Shown in pieces: positions 50,454 through 62,170 of a stretch of DNA of 64,000 bases. Numbering within the stretch: the first letter of the stretch is position 1; every line of letters begins with the position of its first letter. The stretch is from the NCBI GenBank assembly GCA_951217055.1, contig OX578276.1, positions 10,494,580 through 10,558,579 of the forward strand, in the 5' to 3' direction. A program made the translations under genes and the position numbers. The notes below the pieces were generated by a model, which saw only the letters and a list, made by a program, of their open reading frames with translations, had not been told where the DNA came from and ran no database searches. The stretch is from Gerris lacustris. Lineage: Eukaryota; Arthropoda; Insecta; Hemiptera; Gerridae.

Positions 50454-51248
50454 ATGACAGAACAAAGCAGAAGTGCGATCGCGACACCGGAAATTCCTCC
50501 ACGATCAGAAATCGGCCGTGTTTCGATGAAGATACCTCCATTCTGGCGGAAGAACGTTCAGGTATGGTTTAGACAAGTCGAAGCGCAATTTTTTACGTGT
50601 CAAGTAACAACAGAGACTACCAAATACTACCACGTACTAGGTTCGTTAGATAGCGAAGTAGCGGAACTGGTAGAGGACTTAATTTCGAAACCTTTAAGTC
50701 AAACACCATACTCGGACTTAAAACAACGACTCATAGCAGAATTTCAAGAGACTGAAGGTCGTAAAATAAAAAAGTTTTTAACTGAAATGGAGTTAGGAGA
50801 CAAGAAACCGTCCACTCTACTTCGAGAGATGCGCAGTTTGGCTGGAGATAAGGTTAGTGACGAATTTCTTAGAAGTATGTTTATAGACCGACTTCCAGCG
50901 CACGTAAGACCTGTGCTAGTGTGCAGCGATGCCTCGCTAGACAGCATTGCGACCATGGCAGACAAAATGACTGACATGTATGCAATAACATCTGCCAGTT
51001 CAATTGGTTTTCGGGGAAATTCAACGGAACAAGTGAGTGAGTCCAAGCAAATAGCTGAAATACTTGAAGCTATTAAGGAGCTAAAAAACAATTCGAAAAA
51101 CCAAAGCACGGAAAAAAGATCATTTCGACCTCGTAGCAGATCTAGGAGCAGATCAAAGTTCCCTACCTGTTTCTACCATTGGAAATTCGGTGAAGAAGCA
51201 AGGAAGTGTGTTAAACCCTGTAACTTCAAAACTAAAACGGAAAACTAG
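50454..51248 (+). CDS. gag: Gag of the young gypsy element
   Basis: The first plausible start is ATG 50454 ([16 protein letters not shown]); the frame is open upstream from a GTG at 50424 that is not expected to be used. The capsid-like core is [54 protein letters not shown]. The C-terminus is Arg/Ser-rich followed by [18 protein letters not shown], a CHCC-type finger rather than the usual CCHC. 264 residues, intact. Ends TAG at 51246 just where a -1 shift would enter pol. Confidence 0.88.
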   Translation: MTEQSRSAIATPEIPPRSEIGRVSMKIPPFWRKNVQVWFRQVEAQFFTCQVTTETTKYYHVLGSLDSEVAELVEDLISKPLSQTPYSDLKQRLIAEFQETEGRKIKKFLTEMELGDKKPSTLLREMRSLAGDKVSDEFLRSMFIDRLPAHVRPVLVCSDASLDSIATMADKMTDMYAITSASSIGFRGNSTEQVSESKQIAEILEAIKELKNNSKNQSTEKRSFRPRSRSRSRSKFPTCFYHWKFGEEARKCVKPCNFKTKTEN

Positions 51249-54223
51249 AAGGCCAATCGCTGGAAGCGGCAGACGAGGTTGGCTCAGTAAACTCAAACCG
51301 CTTATTTATCACAGAAAAAGACACTGGTAAGAAATATTTAATAGATTCCGGAGCTGACATAAGTGTAATACCTCCATTACTTAAAGACCGATATAATGAA
51401 ACGAAAAGGCTACTGTATGCAGCAAATGGCACTACAATAAAAACATATGGGGAGCGTATGCTCAGATTAAATTTAGGACTACGACGGGAATTTTGCTGGC
51501 CATTCGTTATTGCCAATGTCCAGGCACCAATAATTGGCGCAGATTTTATACGTCATTTTAATTTATTAATAGATCTAAAGAATAAACGACTTATAGATTC
51601 TATAACTTCTCTTTCGGCCATATGTTTTAAATCAAATTCCAAAACTAATTCAGTTCTTTTCATTTCTCCGCAACAAAAATACAGTAACATTTTAAAAGAT
51701 TTTCCTAAATTGCATCAAGAATCTCCTATATACACACCTCGAAATTGTGATGTTAAGCATGTCATCGTTACTACGGGACCCCCAGTAACGGCAAAAGCAC
51801 GCCGACTGGCACCTGACAAGCTGGCTATAGCAAAACTTGAATTTCAGACTATGATAAATATGGGTATATGTCGTCCATCAAACAGTTGTTGGGCAAGTGC
51901 ACTCCACCTTGTACCGAAGAAAGGAGGCTCGTGGAGACCTTGCGGCGACTACCGCGCACTCAATGCAGTCACACAACCCGATAAGTACCCAATTCCTCAT
52001 ATTCATGATTTTAACAGTCAACTAGCAGGAAAGGCAATTTTTTCAAAAGTAGATCTTGTCAGAGCATACCATCATATAGCCGTAGCAAGTGAAGATGTAC
52101 CAAAAACAGCAGTCATAACACCTTTTGGACTTTTCGAATTCTTAAGATTACCTTTCGGGCTCCGTAATGCGGCCCAATCCTTTCAACGTTTTATCGACTC
52201 CATACTGCGTGATTTTGACTTTTGCTTCGCTTACATCGATGATATACTGATTGCATCCGAAAACGAAGCACAACACGAACAACACTTAAGAAGTTTATTT
52301 AAAAGGTTAGAAGAATTTCACATTAACATAAATAAATGTGTATTTGGTGAAAAAGAAGTCAACTTCCTAGGTTTCTGGATATCTGAGAAAGGAATTGCAC
52401 CTATGCCGGATAAAGTTAAAGTAATAATGGAACACCCTCTACCAGAAACAGTCCACGACCTAAAACGATTTTTAGGATTAATAAATTTCTACCGGCGTTC
52501 ATTGCAAAATGCCGCGAAAATGCAAGCAGTGTTATTCGACATGACAAAGAACTGCAAGAAAAAGGACAGACGGAAAATAAATTGGACAGAAGAAACAAAG
52601 CTAGCATTTGACCAAATTAAAACATCCCTGGCTAATGCAACTTTACTAGCTCATCCATCACCAAACCTACCTCTAGTATTAATGACCGACGCATCCGACT
52701 TTGCAATAGGAGCAGCATTGCATCAAATCAATGAAAACAAATTAGAACCTTTAGCTTTCATGTCAAAAAAATTGAGTATTACGCAAAAAAACTACAGCAC
52801 ATACGACAGAGAACTGTTAGCAATTTATACGGCGATTAAACATTTTCGACATATGCTAGAAGGACGAGCGTTTCCAATTTACACGGACCACAAACCGCTA
52901 GTATATGCTTTTAAACGACGAAACGACAACGCCACACCTCGACAGCTACGACACCTAACTTTTATCGGACAGTTTTCGACAGACATACGATACACACCAG
53001 GACAAGAGAACGTTGCCGCAGACGCATGTTCAAGAATAACTTCCATCACTATCCCAGGAAAGATATCGACAGACGACTTAGTGACAGCACAGAAAGACGA
53101 CGCTGAACTGGAAAATCTAATGCAAGCGGAAAAATGTTCGCTTAAATTAGAAAAGGTACACCTTCCAAGTGGAATGCAATTAATTTGTGACAAATCGACC
53201 AACGTATCTAGACCATACATACCAACTGGATTGCGAAAAACTGTGTTCGATTCCTTACACAACTTAGCCCACCCAGGTATAAAAGGCTCAATCGACCTCA
53301 TCGAATCGCGTTTCGTTTGGCTCGGACTAAGAAGAAATGTTCGAGAATGGGCGCAAGCATGCGTTGCATGTCAACGGGTAAAAGTCTCAAGACACACAAA
53401 AAGCCCAGTTGGACACTACCACCCATGTGAAAAACGATTTGAGCACATAAACATTGACATCGTCGGACCACTAACACCATCAGAAGGTTATAGATATCTA
53501 GTCACATTTATCGATCGTTTTTCAAGATGGCCTGAAGCCACTCCAATAGTCGATATTACAGCAGAGACAGTAGCAAAGGCTATAATTACAACCTGGATTT
53601 CAAGATTCGGCATTCCGAAGTATATAACTACAGACAGAGGCCGACAATTCGACTGTAAGTTATTCAAACATCTAACACTTAATTTGGGAATTCACCACAT
53701 AATGACAACGGCATACCATCCAGCCGCAAATGGTAAAATCGAAAGATGGCACCGACATTTGAAGTCAGCACTAAAAGCTCAGATGACTGACGATTGGGTA
53801 ATCAAGTTACCACTAGTCATGTTGGGGCTAAGATCCTACGTAATCCCGGATTATGCGACAACTGCTGCCGAGTTAACCTACGGTGAAAACATCCGACTAC
53901 CAGCGGATTTCTTACAGGAAATACCCGAAGACAAAACTGACGTTCCAAACTTACTCTACCGTTTAAGAGAAAAAGTAAAAGCTCTGAGACCAGTTAGAGA
54001 TAAACATCATGCAAAGCACAACATTTTTATCCATCCAGAACTAAACAAATCAAAATACGTGTTTGTTCGATATGATGGAGTTCGAAAACCACTACAACCT
54101 AGATACAATGGACCTTTCAAGGTAATCGAACGGAAAGAAAAATATTTTGAACTAGAAATGCCAGGAGGAAATCAAAAGATAACAGTCGATCGGTTAAAAC
54201 CGGCTTTCTTATTGAAGGACTAA
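51236..54223 (+). CDS. pol: Pol of the young gypsy element: protease, RT, RNase H, integrase
   Basis: About 990 codons in the -1 frame relative to gag, without stops. Retropepsin [14 protein letters not shown] (51335-51376) with AANG and IIGADF. RT with [40 protein letters not shown] and catalytic YIDD (52232-52243). RNase H with [35 protein letters not shown]. Integrase zinc finger [10 protein letters not shown]...CVACQRVK, and the DDE triad in [15 protein letters not shown] and NGKIERWH (Glu at 53741). The C-terminus reads [10 protein letters not shown]...VDRLKPA. No chromodomain, no env. Everything needed for copying and integration appears intact. Confidence 0.93.
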   Translation, partial: NGKLEGQSLEAADEVGSVNSNRLFITEKDTGKKYLIDSGADISVIPPLLKDRYNETKRLLYAANGTTIKTYGERMLRLNLGLRREFCWPFVIANVQAPIIGADFIRHFNLLIDLKNKRLIDSITSLSAICFKSNSKTNSVLFISPQQKYSNILKDFPKLHQESPIYTPRNCDVKHVIVTTGPPVTAKARRLAPDKLAIAKLEFQTMINMGICRPSNSCWASALHLVPKKGGSWRPCGDYRALNAVTQPDKYPIPHIHDFNSQLAGKAIFSKVDLVRAYHHIAVASEDVPKTAVITPFGLFEFLRLPFGLRNAAQSFQRFIDSILRDFDFCFAYIDDILIASENEAQHEQHLRSLFKRLEEFHININKCVFGEKEVNFLGFWISEKGIAPMPDKVKVIMEHPLPETVHDLKRFLGLINFYRRSLQNAAKMQAVLFDMTKNCKKKDRRKINWTEETKLAFDQIKTSLANATLLAHPSPNLPLVLMTDASDFAIGAALHQINENKLEPLAFMSKKLSITQKNYSTYDRELLAIYTAIKHFRHMLEGRAFPIYTDHKPLVYAFKRRNDNATPRQLRHLTFIGQFSTDIRYTPGQENVAADACSRITSITIPGKISTDDLVTAQKDDAELENLMQAEKCSLKLEKVHLPSGMQLICDKSTNVSRPYIPTGLRKTVFDSLHNLAHPGIKGSIDLIESRFVWLGLRRNVREWAQACVACQRVKVSRHTKSPVGHYHPCEKRFEHINIDIVGPLTPSEGYRYLVTFIDRFSRWPEATPIVDITAETVAKAIITTWISRFGIPKYITTDRGRQFDCKLFKHLTLNLGIHHIMTTAYHPAANGKIERWHRHLKSALKAQMTDDWVIKLPLVMLGLRSYVIPDYATTAAELTYGENIRLPADFLQEIPEDKTDVPNLLYRLREKVKALRPVRDKHHAKHNIFIHPELNKSKYVFVRYDGVRKPLQPRYNGPFKVIERKEKYFELEMPGGNQKITVDRLKPAFLLKD
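51239..51248 (+). promoter_or_regulatory. Candidate -1 ribosomal frameshift site
   Basis: The pol frame is closed by TAA at 51233-51235 and the gag frame by TAG at 51246-51248, so the shift must happen in this 13-base window. G GAA AAC (51239-51245) immediately before the stop is the best slippery candidate; an A-site AAC is typical of -1 sites. Confidence 0.45.
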
Positions 54224-54275
54224 AAATGACATCTACAAGTACCCCAAATAGTACCATCAATTAGTACGTTGTCAC

Positions 54276-54288
54276 TAGGGGGGGAGTA
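54276..54288 (+). promoter_or_regulatory. Polypurine tract
   Basis: AGGGGGGGAGTA directly before the 3' LTR; it would prime plus-strand DNA synthesis. Confidence 0.75.
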
Positions 54289-54483
54289 TGTGGATACTTT
54301 ATAATTTTCATTTTTCTTAGTTATATTTTTGTTGATTTTTATTTAGTGTATTTTGATTATTTCATTGTTTGTTTACAAATGTCAAAATATAAATATAGTT
54401 GATTGTCAGCTCTCAAACTGTTTAACACTCTTTTAATTGTAACTTAAGAACACGCATAATATATAGTACTAAAGAGTACCAAA
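54289..54483 (+). repeat. 3' LTR
   Basis: Appears identical to 50229-50423; followed by AACT, the second copy of the target duplication. Confidence 0.9.
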
Positions 54484-54487
54484 AACT

Positions 54488-55124
54488 ATTTGGTAGATTA
54501 TAGTGCTGAGTGTGACTATCTCTCTGGATGTAGCGGACAGATCATGGCCTCTTGGAGGAACCGATGTTCTCATATGTGGGTATAGAACAACGCAGCGTTG
54601 AGTCTCGTGGAGACTCTTAGGACAGTCAGCACTGGGCGAGGTGGATGCTTCCAGGCTTGACACCAGACTGCCTTCTGCTGATCCCTGCGGGCTCGCTACA
54701 CGTAAATACAGAATGACCCTTGATCGGCCCGGCCAGAAAGCCTTTATAATCTTATCTATATTCTATATAATACTCTTAATTACATTACTATACTACATAC
54801 AAATTATTACATAATATTTATAAAAACTATTGTGCGTGAACACTGGTGAATATTTGTTGTTGGGGATTTTGAGAGAGAACTTTCAACCTAGAGTTAGTCT
54901 AGTTCGTGTGATCTCTTCTAGGGGCGCTAGCTGTCACGGCCCCAACTCACCAGTCCAGTCATAGCATCTGTGGTGGACAGACGCTTTTTCCTTCCTACTT
55001 TTTTACCGCTTCTCTACTTCCTAACCGCCGCCCCCGCTTCCACCTGTGGAATTTATTCAAGCCTTACTACCGCTGCCGCCTTCCGTCTCTACATCCAGAT
55101 CCTTGCGGCTTACACCACTGCTTC
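54488..55124. other. No gene; boundary of the BEL/Pao relic
   Basis: Mixed-composition non-coding sequence. ACCGCTGCCGCC occurs at about 55067 and 55128, a short direct repeat across the point where the BEL/Pao RT breaks off. It could be part of the missing 3' end or LTR; no matching second LTR was found. Confidence 0.4.
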
Positions 55125-56110
55125 CTACCGCTGCCGCCATTTCAACTGAATATACTCCTTCATAAATCCCACACAATATTGTTTTAGAGCCTGATTTTTG
55201 TGGAACCTAGATTCTAAGGAATAAAACCTTCGAAGTGCGACATCCCTTGATTGCGGGAAATTCAATGAGTCAGGATCGCATCTGAAAGGCAGTTCAACCA
55301 CGTACCGGCCTTCAGGAGTGCGCCGGTGCGAAGATACAAAATGTTTTTCACAATATTCCTCCAAAGGATCGACGGCAGGGGCTGCTGACACACTTTCAAC
55401 TTCCCAGAACTGCTCGACTAACCTTTGTAAAACATTATCAGAATTTAGAGAGGCATCGTCAGGCGGATAGGTAACTAATGAAGTAATATTGGATGGTGAA
55501 GGAGCGACATTACTTAGTTCAATGGGAAGTGTTCCAATAATAACATGCCCAAAAACAGTAGAGATCACACCTATCTCACTGCAATGGGGTGGAACGGCAT
55601 TAGAAGATAAAATTTGCGGTAAGATGTCACATCCTATTAACATATCAATGTTTTGAGCTTTGTAGACCTCAGGGTCAGCTAATTGAAGACCACTAACGAA
55701 GCGCTTAACGGATATAGGTAAATCAACATGTGGAACTTTAGGTAAAATATTATCAATAACAAGAGCGTGTGCCTTAACTTGCGGATGATTCAAATGCAAT
55801 GGTCGTAGAATACACTCAACCGTGCCGGTGCTTGAGCCGACAGGGTTGTTAGATAACCCAGAAAATTGTTGAGAACAAGCGTTAATAGGTAACCTAAGTT
55901 TTACGGCTAAGCTGCTGGTAATAAAACTGGCAGGGGAAGCACAATCTATTAAAAGTCGAACCTTAATGTAAGAATTCGACTGGGTTTTAATTAAAGCCCT
56001 GGCGGTACCTAATAAAACAATATTATGGCGGGTAGACTGGGCGGGACAGGTAGCTAAAGTTGTGGTGGTAATATTATTTCCAGAACTGGAGGGTTTTGCG
56101 AAGACAGAGG
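55125..56110 (-). pseudogene. BEL/Pao pol start: A17-type protease and truncated RT
   Basis: The minus strand reads VLLGTARALI, VRLLIDCASPASFITSSLAV (protease active-site region), then from 55799 HALVIDNILPKVPHVDLPIS, NIDMLIGCDILPQIL, GVISTVFGHVIIGTLP, LVEQFWEVESV and PEGRYVVELPFRCDPDSL, the usual spacing from protease to the first RT blocks in BEL/Pao. RT stops after QYCVGFMKEYIQL, where ...EYIxxGH would follow, so about three quarters of pol is missing. Overlaps the end of gag in another frame. Confidence 0.8.
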
Positions 56111-57463
56111 TTTCCTGATTGGGTGAAGCTTAAGAAGTGGAGTTATGCGAAATAGAATTTGTAGATTAGATGTGTCTGAGTAATGTAAAAGTTTATCATG
56201 TCGACTTGAGCAATGGCAAGACAGCTGAGATTTACACATTCGAACCGAGTGTCTGCCCATACAATTAAAACAAAGATGGTGTTGCTTAACAAACTCACGA
56301 CGCTCGATGACACTCATCAACAGAAACTTAGGACAATGGTATAATTGGTGCGGGTTTTCACATAGTGTACAACGGAGGCGGTTAAATGAATTTTGTTTAC
56401 TAAAATCATTTGAAGACGGGTTGGAATTTACTGGGTTGGTTTTCGACGAAGGCTCCACCTGAGTGGATAAAACTACTTTGCGGTTGAAACTAGGTTTGGT
56501 TGAAGATTTGCGGAAACTACTTTCATCTCGACTAGGGGAATTCAGTGTGGAGGTTCCAGTAGTGGCGGTTAACTCCAGTAAACGGCATTGGTGTTTGGTA
56601 AATTTAATGAGTTGATCAAGAGTGGGTATGGTATCTGTCTCTTGCTTGTTCTCAAAGGCTTTGCGCGTGATAGGGTCTAATTGTTTAATGGCGGTACTAA
56701 AAAATAAAAAATCAGTTAAATTCGGGAGGTTCATATTTTCTAACCCGGAAACGTTATTTGATATGCGAGTTATAAAATTTTGGAGGTATTCTAATGAAGG
56801 TTTGGAAGGTATAACGGGAGTTTTATTCAGAGCTTCATAGTAACTAAAAGCTAGAATTCGAAGTGAGTCAAATCTTTCTTTTAGTGCGGCCCAGGCTAGT
56901 GCGAAATTGGCATCACACAAGGAGAAGTCTTTGACTATGTCCAAGGCTGCCCCTGATAAAGTAGTCTTTAAATAGTGAAGTTTCTCCACTTCCGCTAAGC
57001 GCGGGTTTTGTATAATAATGCTCTGGAACAGACTGCGATAAGGTACCTAGGTGGTGACGTTTCCATTAAATTTAGGGATTTCAAGAGGCGGTAAATTTTG
57101 ATGCAGTCTCGGTGGGTGTAAATCAGAAAGTTTCCGAAAGGGGGAATCGCGTGTTGAGGGTTTTTCTTTGGCTTCAATTTTATCCATAGCCACTTGGATG
57201 GCACCATGAAGTGTGTCAAAAGCGTTAAGAGCCTCATAATTAGGAGAAAATTCAGGGTCTAACTCTAATTCAAAATCGTTAATCTCATCTAACAGGGTTT
57301 CAAACATTTTCCGATCTACGGACCTAGTCCCATTTACAAATTGTGTCTTCACCTGGTCTTGGTCTAAACTAGGAAGAAAGTCGTATAAGTTTGAACACGC
57401 CTAAACAGGCTTTCTTTTTTGGCAATAAGTCGTTTTAAACGCTTTTCTGTTTTGTCCGACATG
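56054..57463 (-). pseudogene. BEL/Pao gag
   Basis: Begins near an ATG at 57463 (MSDKTEKRLKRLIAKKESLF), shifts frame near 57395, continues FETLLDEINDFELELDP, LPPLEIPKFNGN (57352-57047), shifts again and runs open 56989-56054: MEKLHYLKTTLSGAALDIVK, ALAWAALKERFDSLR, LDQLIKFTKHQCRLLEL. The knuckles are CTLCENPHQLYHC and CFNCMGRHSVRMC. This is the DUF1759-type Gag of BEL/Pao. Two frame changes make it a pseudogene, although the 311-codon part is intact. Confidence 0.82.
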
Positions 57464-58800
57464 ATAAAAAATCAAGAAACTTCGACAAAAGAAAAAATTA
57501 AAATAAAACGAAAAGAAAAAATACGCAATAAAGAAAGAATGAGAAATACGTAATGAGAAAAGAACGTAAAAAAGAAAGAATAAAAAGAACTGATAAAAGA
57601 ACGTAATAAAATACGTAATGAAAGAACTGATAAAAATTTCGAGAATATTTTATGGCTATATAAAGGCGGGACTTTTACTACAAAAGTAAAACAAAAGGCA
57701 AATAAAAGAATATTAAGATTTAAACCCAAAGGAAATGATAAATTCCAAAAAAAAGAAAAAAGGTAAACAAGACGCCGCAAAAACTAGAAGGTTATCTTGG
57801 GGTTAACTATCACAAATGTATTTAGGAGGCTCCAAATTGAAATGGAAAGGCAAACGGTAGAAACGACCTTTGCTCTCAAACAATAAAAAGAAGACAAAAA
57901 AGAACAATTATTCAAGGGACGCTAACTTTGAACTTTGACCTACCCCGCACAAAAAACAAGAGAATAAAAACTCCGCACTTTTATGCTTAGAAAAATTACG
58001 CAAATTATAAAAAAAATACGAAAAAGACACTTTTTTGCGGAAAACCAAATAAAACTGCGGACAACTTATAATAATTGCGGGAGACCAAAAGAAAAGTAAT
58101 AAAAAGATAATTTATCGCGGTTCAAAGAACCAGAAATGGAAGAATGCTGGGGTGATGCTTTTATCACCTTGCAGCTAATTCATTAGCAGCCGGTAACATA
58201 ACGAAAAGAAGGCGGCAAAGATGGACTGTAGTTTAAATGTATAATATAATATATAATTTAGATAGAGCGCCCCTTAAAATAAATCAAAAGTTTAGCAATA
58301 AAAGTTCATACCCTTGTAGAGGAGTCCCGCCTGCTTTACGTCGGAGAAAAACGGAGAAACGGAGATACTTTTGACTGCAACGATGACCCCGGCCGGGGTG
58401 TAGACGTAGTTATAAATTGGCGTTTTTTTTACAAAGTAGCTATTATACTAAAAGCGGTGTGGCGGTGGATCTATGTGGCGGTTCCCTTCCGTTCCAACGT
58501 CCTGGCTGGCGGAGACTGGAGACGATGGAGCGGGGAGAGCACCTTAACCTAGCCGAACCTGGCAACACTGGCCGCTAGGAGGGGGGGCCGAGGCGGCCCC
58601 AAAGCTAAACGAAGATTTACTTACCGGGGGCTATAGAAATAGGAAATTGATTAACATAATATATAGATTAAGATAAAAAATAAAAGATAGAATCCATCAC
58701 CCATAATTAACATATAAAATGTTTTTACTCGTGGATGTAAATTTTTAAATTCTTTCCATCGGGAAATTAATTGTAAATAATGCGAGAAATCTAAACGAAT
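57464..58800. other. Region upstream of the BEL/Pao gag; no gene
   Basis: 57480-57770 is A-rich with repeated 'aaaagaac(g)taataaaat(acg)'. 57800-58640 is mixed and may hold the 5' leader and LTR of the BEL/Pao element, but TG...CA ends and a primer site are not resolved. The ORF 57472-57780 is simple-sequence derived (Phe/Ser/Leu-rich). Confidence 0.4.
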
Positions 58801-58803
58801 GAG

Positions 58804-59760
58804 TCATGGCGGTAAACTATGAGGTAATTCAGTAAGATAACAAAAACATTGTTGAAGATAATCTTTTAAACATCTTCCAAACAATTTTGCTACAGCACCC
58901 ATTAGTGATTTGTCAAAGTCGCAAACTATCTGATTCGGATACGGAAAATTTTGTTTATGAGTACAACCTATTCTAATGACTTGGTTAAACCAATATATGA
59001 TTGCATTTTTATTTTGGGTTGTAGTTAACATTTGAAACACGGGCATTTTTGATGTTTCTACCATTATTTGGTATAAATATATGTGAGAAGATAGTTCATT
59101 TGTTGGCAACTTTAATTTTTCGACCAACGATCCCGTCGCATCAACACAAATAAAATATGGATGTTGAAGATATATGGCCATTTGTTCTTGTGTCTAGCAG
59201 TGGACAAAGAATGGATCTAATCCAAGTGAATGAATATGTCCCGCATGAATACCATATTTCATTTGCTTCACACTTTCTATCGGATCAGTGACAGATATTC
59301 CTAATTCCTAATTCTATGTTATGCCTTTGTTCTTTTGCTTTACGCAAAACGTTAGGATTTGGGAGATGAGCTGGCTCGTCGTTACCAAAACTCATAAGTC
59401 TGTCGGCTTCCTTTCCACGCCACATGCATGGCAAAATATTTGAGTCGACCATTTCTTTGGAAATTTCAAGTCTCTTCACCTTTTAACTGTCGTTTTTTCT
59501 TATGTGAAATTGATTCATCGAAATTTTCAATAGCATTCCATGATAATATCAGTTTGCGATAAAGGTTTGTTTATAATACAACCTTTGAAAATGCACATTC
59601 AGGACAATGACCTGATACAGTTAAAAAAATACCAGTTCCAGATATTTTACAATGTTTAAAAGTTAAAGGACATGACAGTTTTGTTAAGGCATATATTTCT
59701 GCATATAACTCGTCAGTCCATACCTTACGTAGTAAAACATTATATCTTCTTTCTTTTAAA
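58804..59760 (-). pseudogene. MULE/DDE-like transposase relic of an insect repeat family
   Basis: Minus order: SGHCPECAFSKVVL (a C..C pair), ILSWNAIENFDESIS, RLEISKEMVDSNILPCMWRG, EPAHLPNPNVLRKAKEQ (59479-59285), IHSLGLDPFFVHC (TAG follows), then from 59181 YFICVDATGSLVEKLKLP, HIYLYQIMVETSKMPVFQML, YWFNQVIRIGCT, VCDFDKSLMGAVAKLFG. The pattern VDATG...K and CDFDxSLMxA gives two Asp residues of a MULE-type DDE domain (inference). The C-terminal third is missing and there are at least two stops or shifts. A member of a family I have only seen as uncharacterised insect proteins. Confidence 0.55.
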
Positions 59761-59784
59761 AGATTATATGTGTAGAAAGGTATT

Positions 59785-59880
59785 TAGCCTAGAGAGTTGA
59801 AACTTGGGCGAAAAATCAGTCCTTACCTGTCGTGGTGCCGCCCGGAAAATCAACTTTTACCGCCATTTTGAACCCAGTTT
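59785..59880. repeat. Dispersed repeat, copy 1 (GAGAGTTGAAACTTGG...)
   Basis: 'cctagagagttgaaacttgg.(c/a)gaaaaatca.tcct(t)aacctgt' followed by 'cgcccggaaaatcaactttt.ccgcc' is matched at 63078-63156. Probably a fragment of a repeated element. Confidence 0.75.
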
Positions 59881-60407
59881 GGTGAGTCAGCAAAATTTTT
59901 AAAAAATCTTAAAATATCGAAAAGAAAATATCGATGGATATTCGAAAAGTGGTCCGATGGAGTTGAAAGAAAATATCGAAAAGTGGAAAACCTCTCTGTA
60001 TGACAAACAAGCCTACCAAATTTCATTTTGATATTGAAGTTATCAATTTTTGAATTTTTAAACTTTGACGGTTAATAATACTGAAAGTAAAAAGAGGTTT
60101 TTGGCATATAGCATATCGTTGGAACCGGAAAAAATTAAGAAACAAGTATAAAAAAAACGATGAAATTCCATTAATTAGTTTAAAAGTTATAAGCGAATAT
60201 AATTATTTATTAGTGCGATAATTTTGATGACGTCAAAGTTTGTTTACATCTGTCAAAATACCGCCAAACTTTAAACAATTAAATAAAATATAGATATTAA
60301 AAATATGTTTTTTTTTAAGAATGATAATAAATCAGTTTCATCAGAGAAGAAACGTTCTACTTAAGTCTTTCTGTTCAGGAAAAATGAATGTGAAATGAAA
60401 AAGGAAT
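59881..60407. other. No gene recognised
   Basis: AT-rich with GAAAATATCGA repeated three times near 59930-59990. May be upstream sequence of the LINE fragment. Confidence 0.4.
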
Positions 60408-60741
60408 GTGAAAGTGAATTTAAATAGTTTTATTACATATAAATATATTCATACTTATGATACAAGAAATAAAGATAACTTGGTACTTACCAGTTGTAGA
60501 TTAAATAAGTCATGTACAGGACATAGAAATTTAGGTTTTAAGTTTTACAATAATTTAAGCAGCTACACTAGACAGTTACCATTAGTCGACTACTGTTTTA
60601 GAATTAAAGAATTTTTAATAGAGAATCCATGTTACAGTATTAATGAGTTTTTAAATTAAAATGGTTATTGATAATTAGTTGTTTTTGTGTTTTAGTTTGT
60701 AATTATTAGTTATTAACTTTTGACTGTGATATAGATGTAAT
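60408..60741 (+). pseudogene. C-terminal end of a LINE reverse transcriptase ORF and its 3' UTR
   Basis: 60408-60659 encodes THTYDTRNKDN-like residues (IHTYDTRNKDNLVLTSCRLN), GHRNLGFKFYNNLSSY and YSINEFLN with a stop. Y.TRNK..L, G...YN.L, and YS..EFL form the C-terminal block of a common insect Jockey-like LINE polyprotein. Only this end is present; 5' truncation is usual for LINEs. The 3' UTR is split by the hAT at 60742 and resumes at 62084 with an AATAAA near 62152. Confidence 0.6.
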
Positions 60742-62075
60742 CAGTGGCGTAGCTAGCTCTGATAGCGCACGCCCGCAAGACAAAAAAATTCACCCCTTAA
60801 TTAATAAGCCCCTTTCATTTAATCCATTTACTTGATAATGTAAATAGATATTACTATCGGGTAACAGTGAGTTGTAACAATAAGAATCAAATAAGTAGCT
60901 TAGGCACTTTAATGATTAATTAAGCTTCATAAAAATTAAATAAAGCTAAAATATACATAAAAAATTATAAATTGTATAAAAAATAAACGGCTGTTAAAGT
61001 TTAAGTAAAGTTTTTTTTTTTACGCTCTTTAATTACCTCATATACCTTCAAACCCACCCAGAAAACTGAAAAGAACATGGCCAAGAGATCTTCTAAGAAT
61101 CAACTGAAGAAAATTATAATGTACACTATCTAAACAATGTATATGCAAATACATATGCATAATAATGTTACGGAGTGCCACCACTGGGTGAACACCCGAT
61201 CATGTTAAATCAAAATGCTAATTGTATTTCTCTAAACAACACTTATTAAAACAAAAAAAAAACAAAAAATCTTTGTAGTTGAAGTGAACAATAAACTAAA
61301 AAAAAAACAATAAAAAAAACGCTCTTTAATATGTCCAAAATGATCAATTGTATCGTTAAAATCCAATGTCCGTGCAGTTTCAACCTCGATACATAAAACT
61401 GCAAGTCCAGGCAAACGTTCTTGCGACAATGAGCTTCGTAGCCAAGTTTTTTAATAATTTAAGCTTTGAAAAGGATCATTCAGCCGATGCTGTAGTAACG
61501 GGTAAACTAAGAAATAAAATAAATACTTCAGGAAAATTAGATCACAGAGTTGAACTGTCACAAATCACAATTTCAGCTAAATCTCTTAATATTTTGAGCG
61601 TGTTCAAAGTGAATTTTTCATAATTGATCAAAAACTTATTATTTCTTAAGGAATGTGTGCGTCAAATCATTCTTGAATTGATCACTTAATTCTTTTGATT
61701 TAGTAAACAGGACGTCGTCTGAAAGGTTAAGTAGACTTTTTGGGCTCAATATGTTAAATTTAAATATCACATCACTGAAGCCTTTATATCTTTCCTTCAG
61801 TCTCACAGTTAAAATATCAATAATTCTATAGTATTATTCTATTGTGAATCTCTTTTCTGATCTATCACGCTTTCATCTATACTAAGCTCATCAAAATGAC
61901 GTTTCTTTACAGGTATCTGTTAAAACACAATTTTGCATTATCATTCCAAGCCGTCACTCAAATTTTTTAATAGGGTCATATGTATTTATATGAATTTAAA
62001 TGTTGCCTATATTTTTCTTCTCCAATTTCGCGCCTCCAAACCTGCGGCCGCTGCGGCCCGATAGCTACGCCCCTG
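60742..62075 (-). mobile_element. hAT element with 8-bp target duplication (one mismatch)
   Basis: Left end CAGTGGCGTAGCTAG, right end complement CAGGGGCGTAGCTAT; GATGTAAT (60734-60741) and CATGTAAT (62076-62083) flank it. 1334 bp. A decayed hAT transposase C-terminus lies on the minus strand (about 61500-61310). GCGGCC-rich sequence near the right end (62043-62060) is usual for this terminal type. Confidence 0.8.
61310..61505 (-). pseudogene. hAT transposase C-terminal (dimerisation) relic
   Basis: The minus strand reads PVTTASAE, TGA, SFSKLKLLKN, a shift, then SQERLPGLAVLCIEVETART and LDFNDTIDHFGHIKERF. TASAERSFSKLKLIK...RLxxLAxLSIE...DFxxxIDxFAxxKxR is the signature of ZMYM1-like hAT transposases; the Arg of AERSFS is now a stop codon. 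It belongs to the surrounding hAT element and shows the element's former transposase strand. Confidence 0.65.
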
Positions 62076-62083
62076 CATGTAAT

Positions 62084-62170
62084 ATCTTATTTTTTATTGT
62101 TATTTTTATTTTAATGTACAAAATTTGACTATTCTATACTTTAAGGTCTCAAACAATAAAATATATTATA
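62084..62170 (+). other. Remaining 3' UTR of the LINE fragment
   Basis: Sequence after the second target duplication continues AT-rich with AATAAA at about 62152; tail not clearly defined. Confidence 0.4.

Larger units (their letters stand above)
50229..54483 (+). mobile_element. Complete Ty3/gypsy retrotransposon of CsRn1/Kabuki type
   Basis: Two LTRs of about 195 bp (50229-50423, 54289-54483) look identical. AACT flanks both sides (50225-50228, 54484-54487). A TGGTGACC primer site follows the 5' LTR and a purine tract GGGGGGGAG precedes the 3' LTR. gag and pol are intact, no env. A CHCC Gag finger, a tRNA-Trp-like primer site and a 4-bp duplication together are the known traits of the CsRn1 clade. 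Total 4255 bp. Identical LTRs imply recent insertion. Confidence 0.93.

Noticed and set aside
50744..53480. Minus-strand ORFs (for example 50744-51109 and 52879-53301)
   Set aside because: Antisense shadows of gag and pol of the intact gypsy element.
57472..57780. Phe/Ser/Leu-rich 102-codon minus ORF
   Set aside because: Lies in A-rich simple sequence upstream of the BEL/Pao gag; composition only.
61366..61623. 85-codon plus ORF in the 60742 hAT
   Set aside because: Overlaps, antisense, the hAT transposase signature and has no motif of its own.
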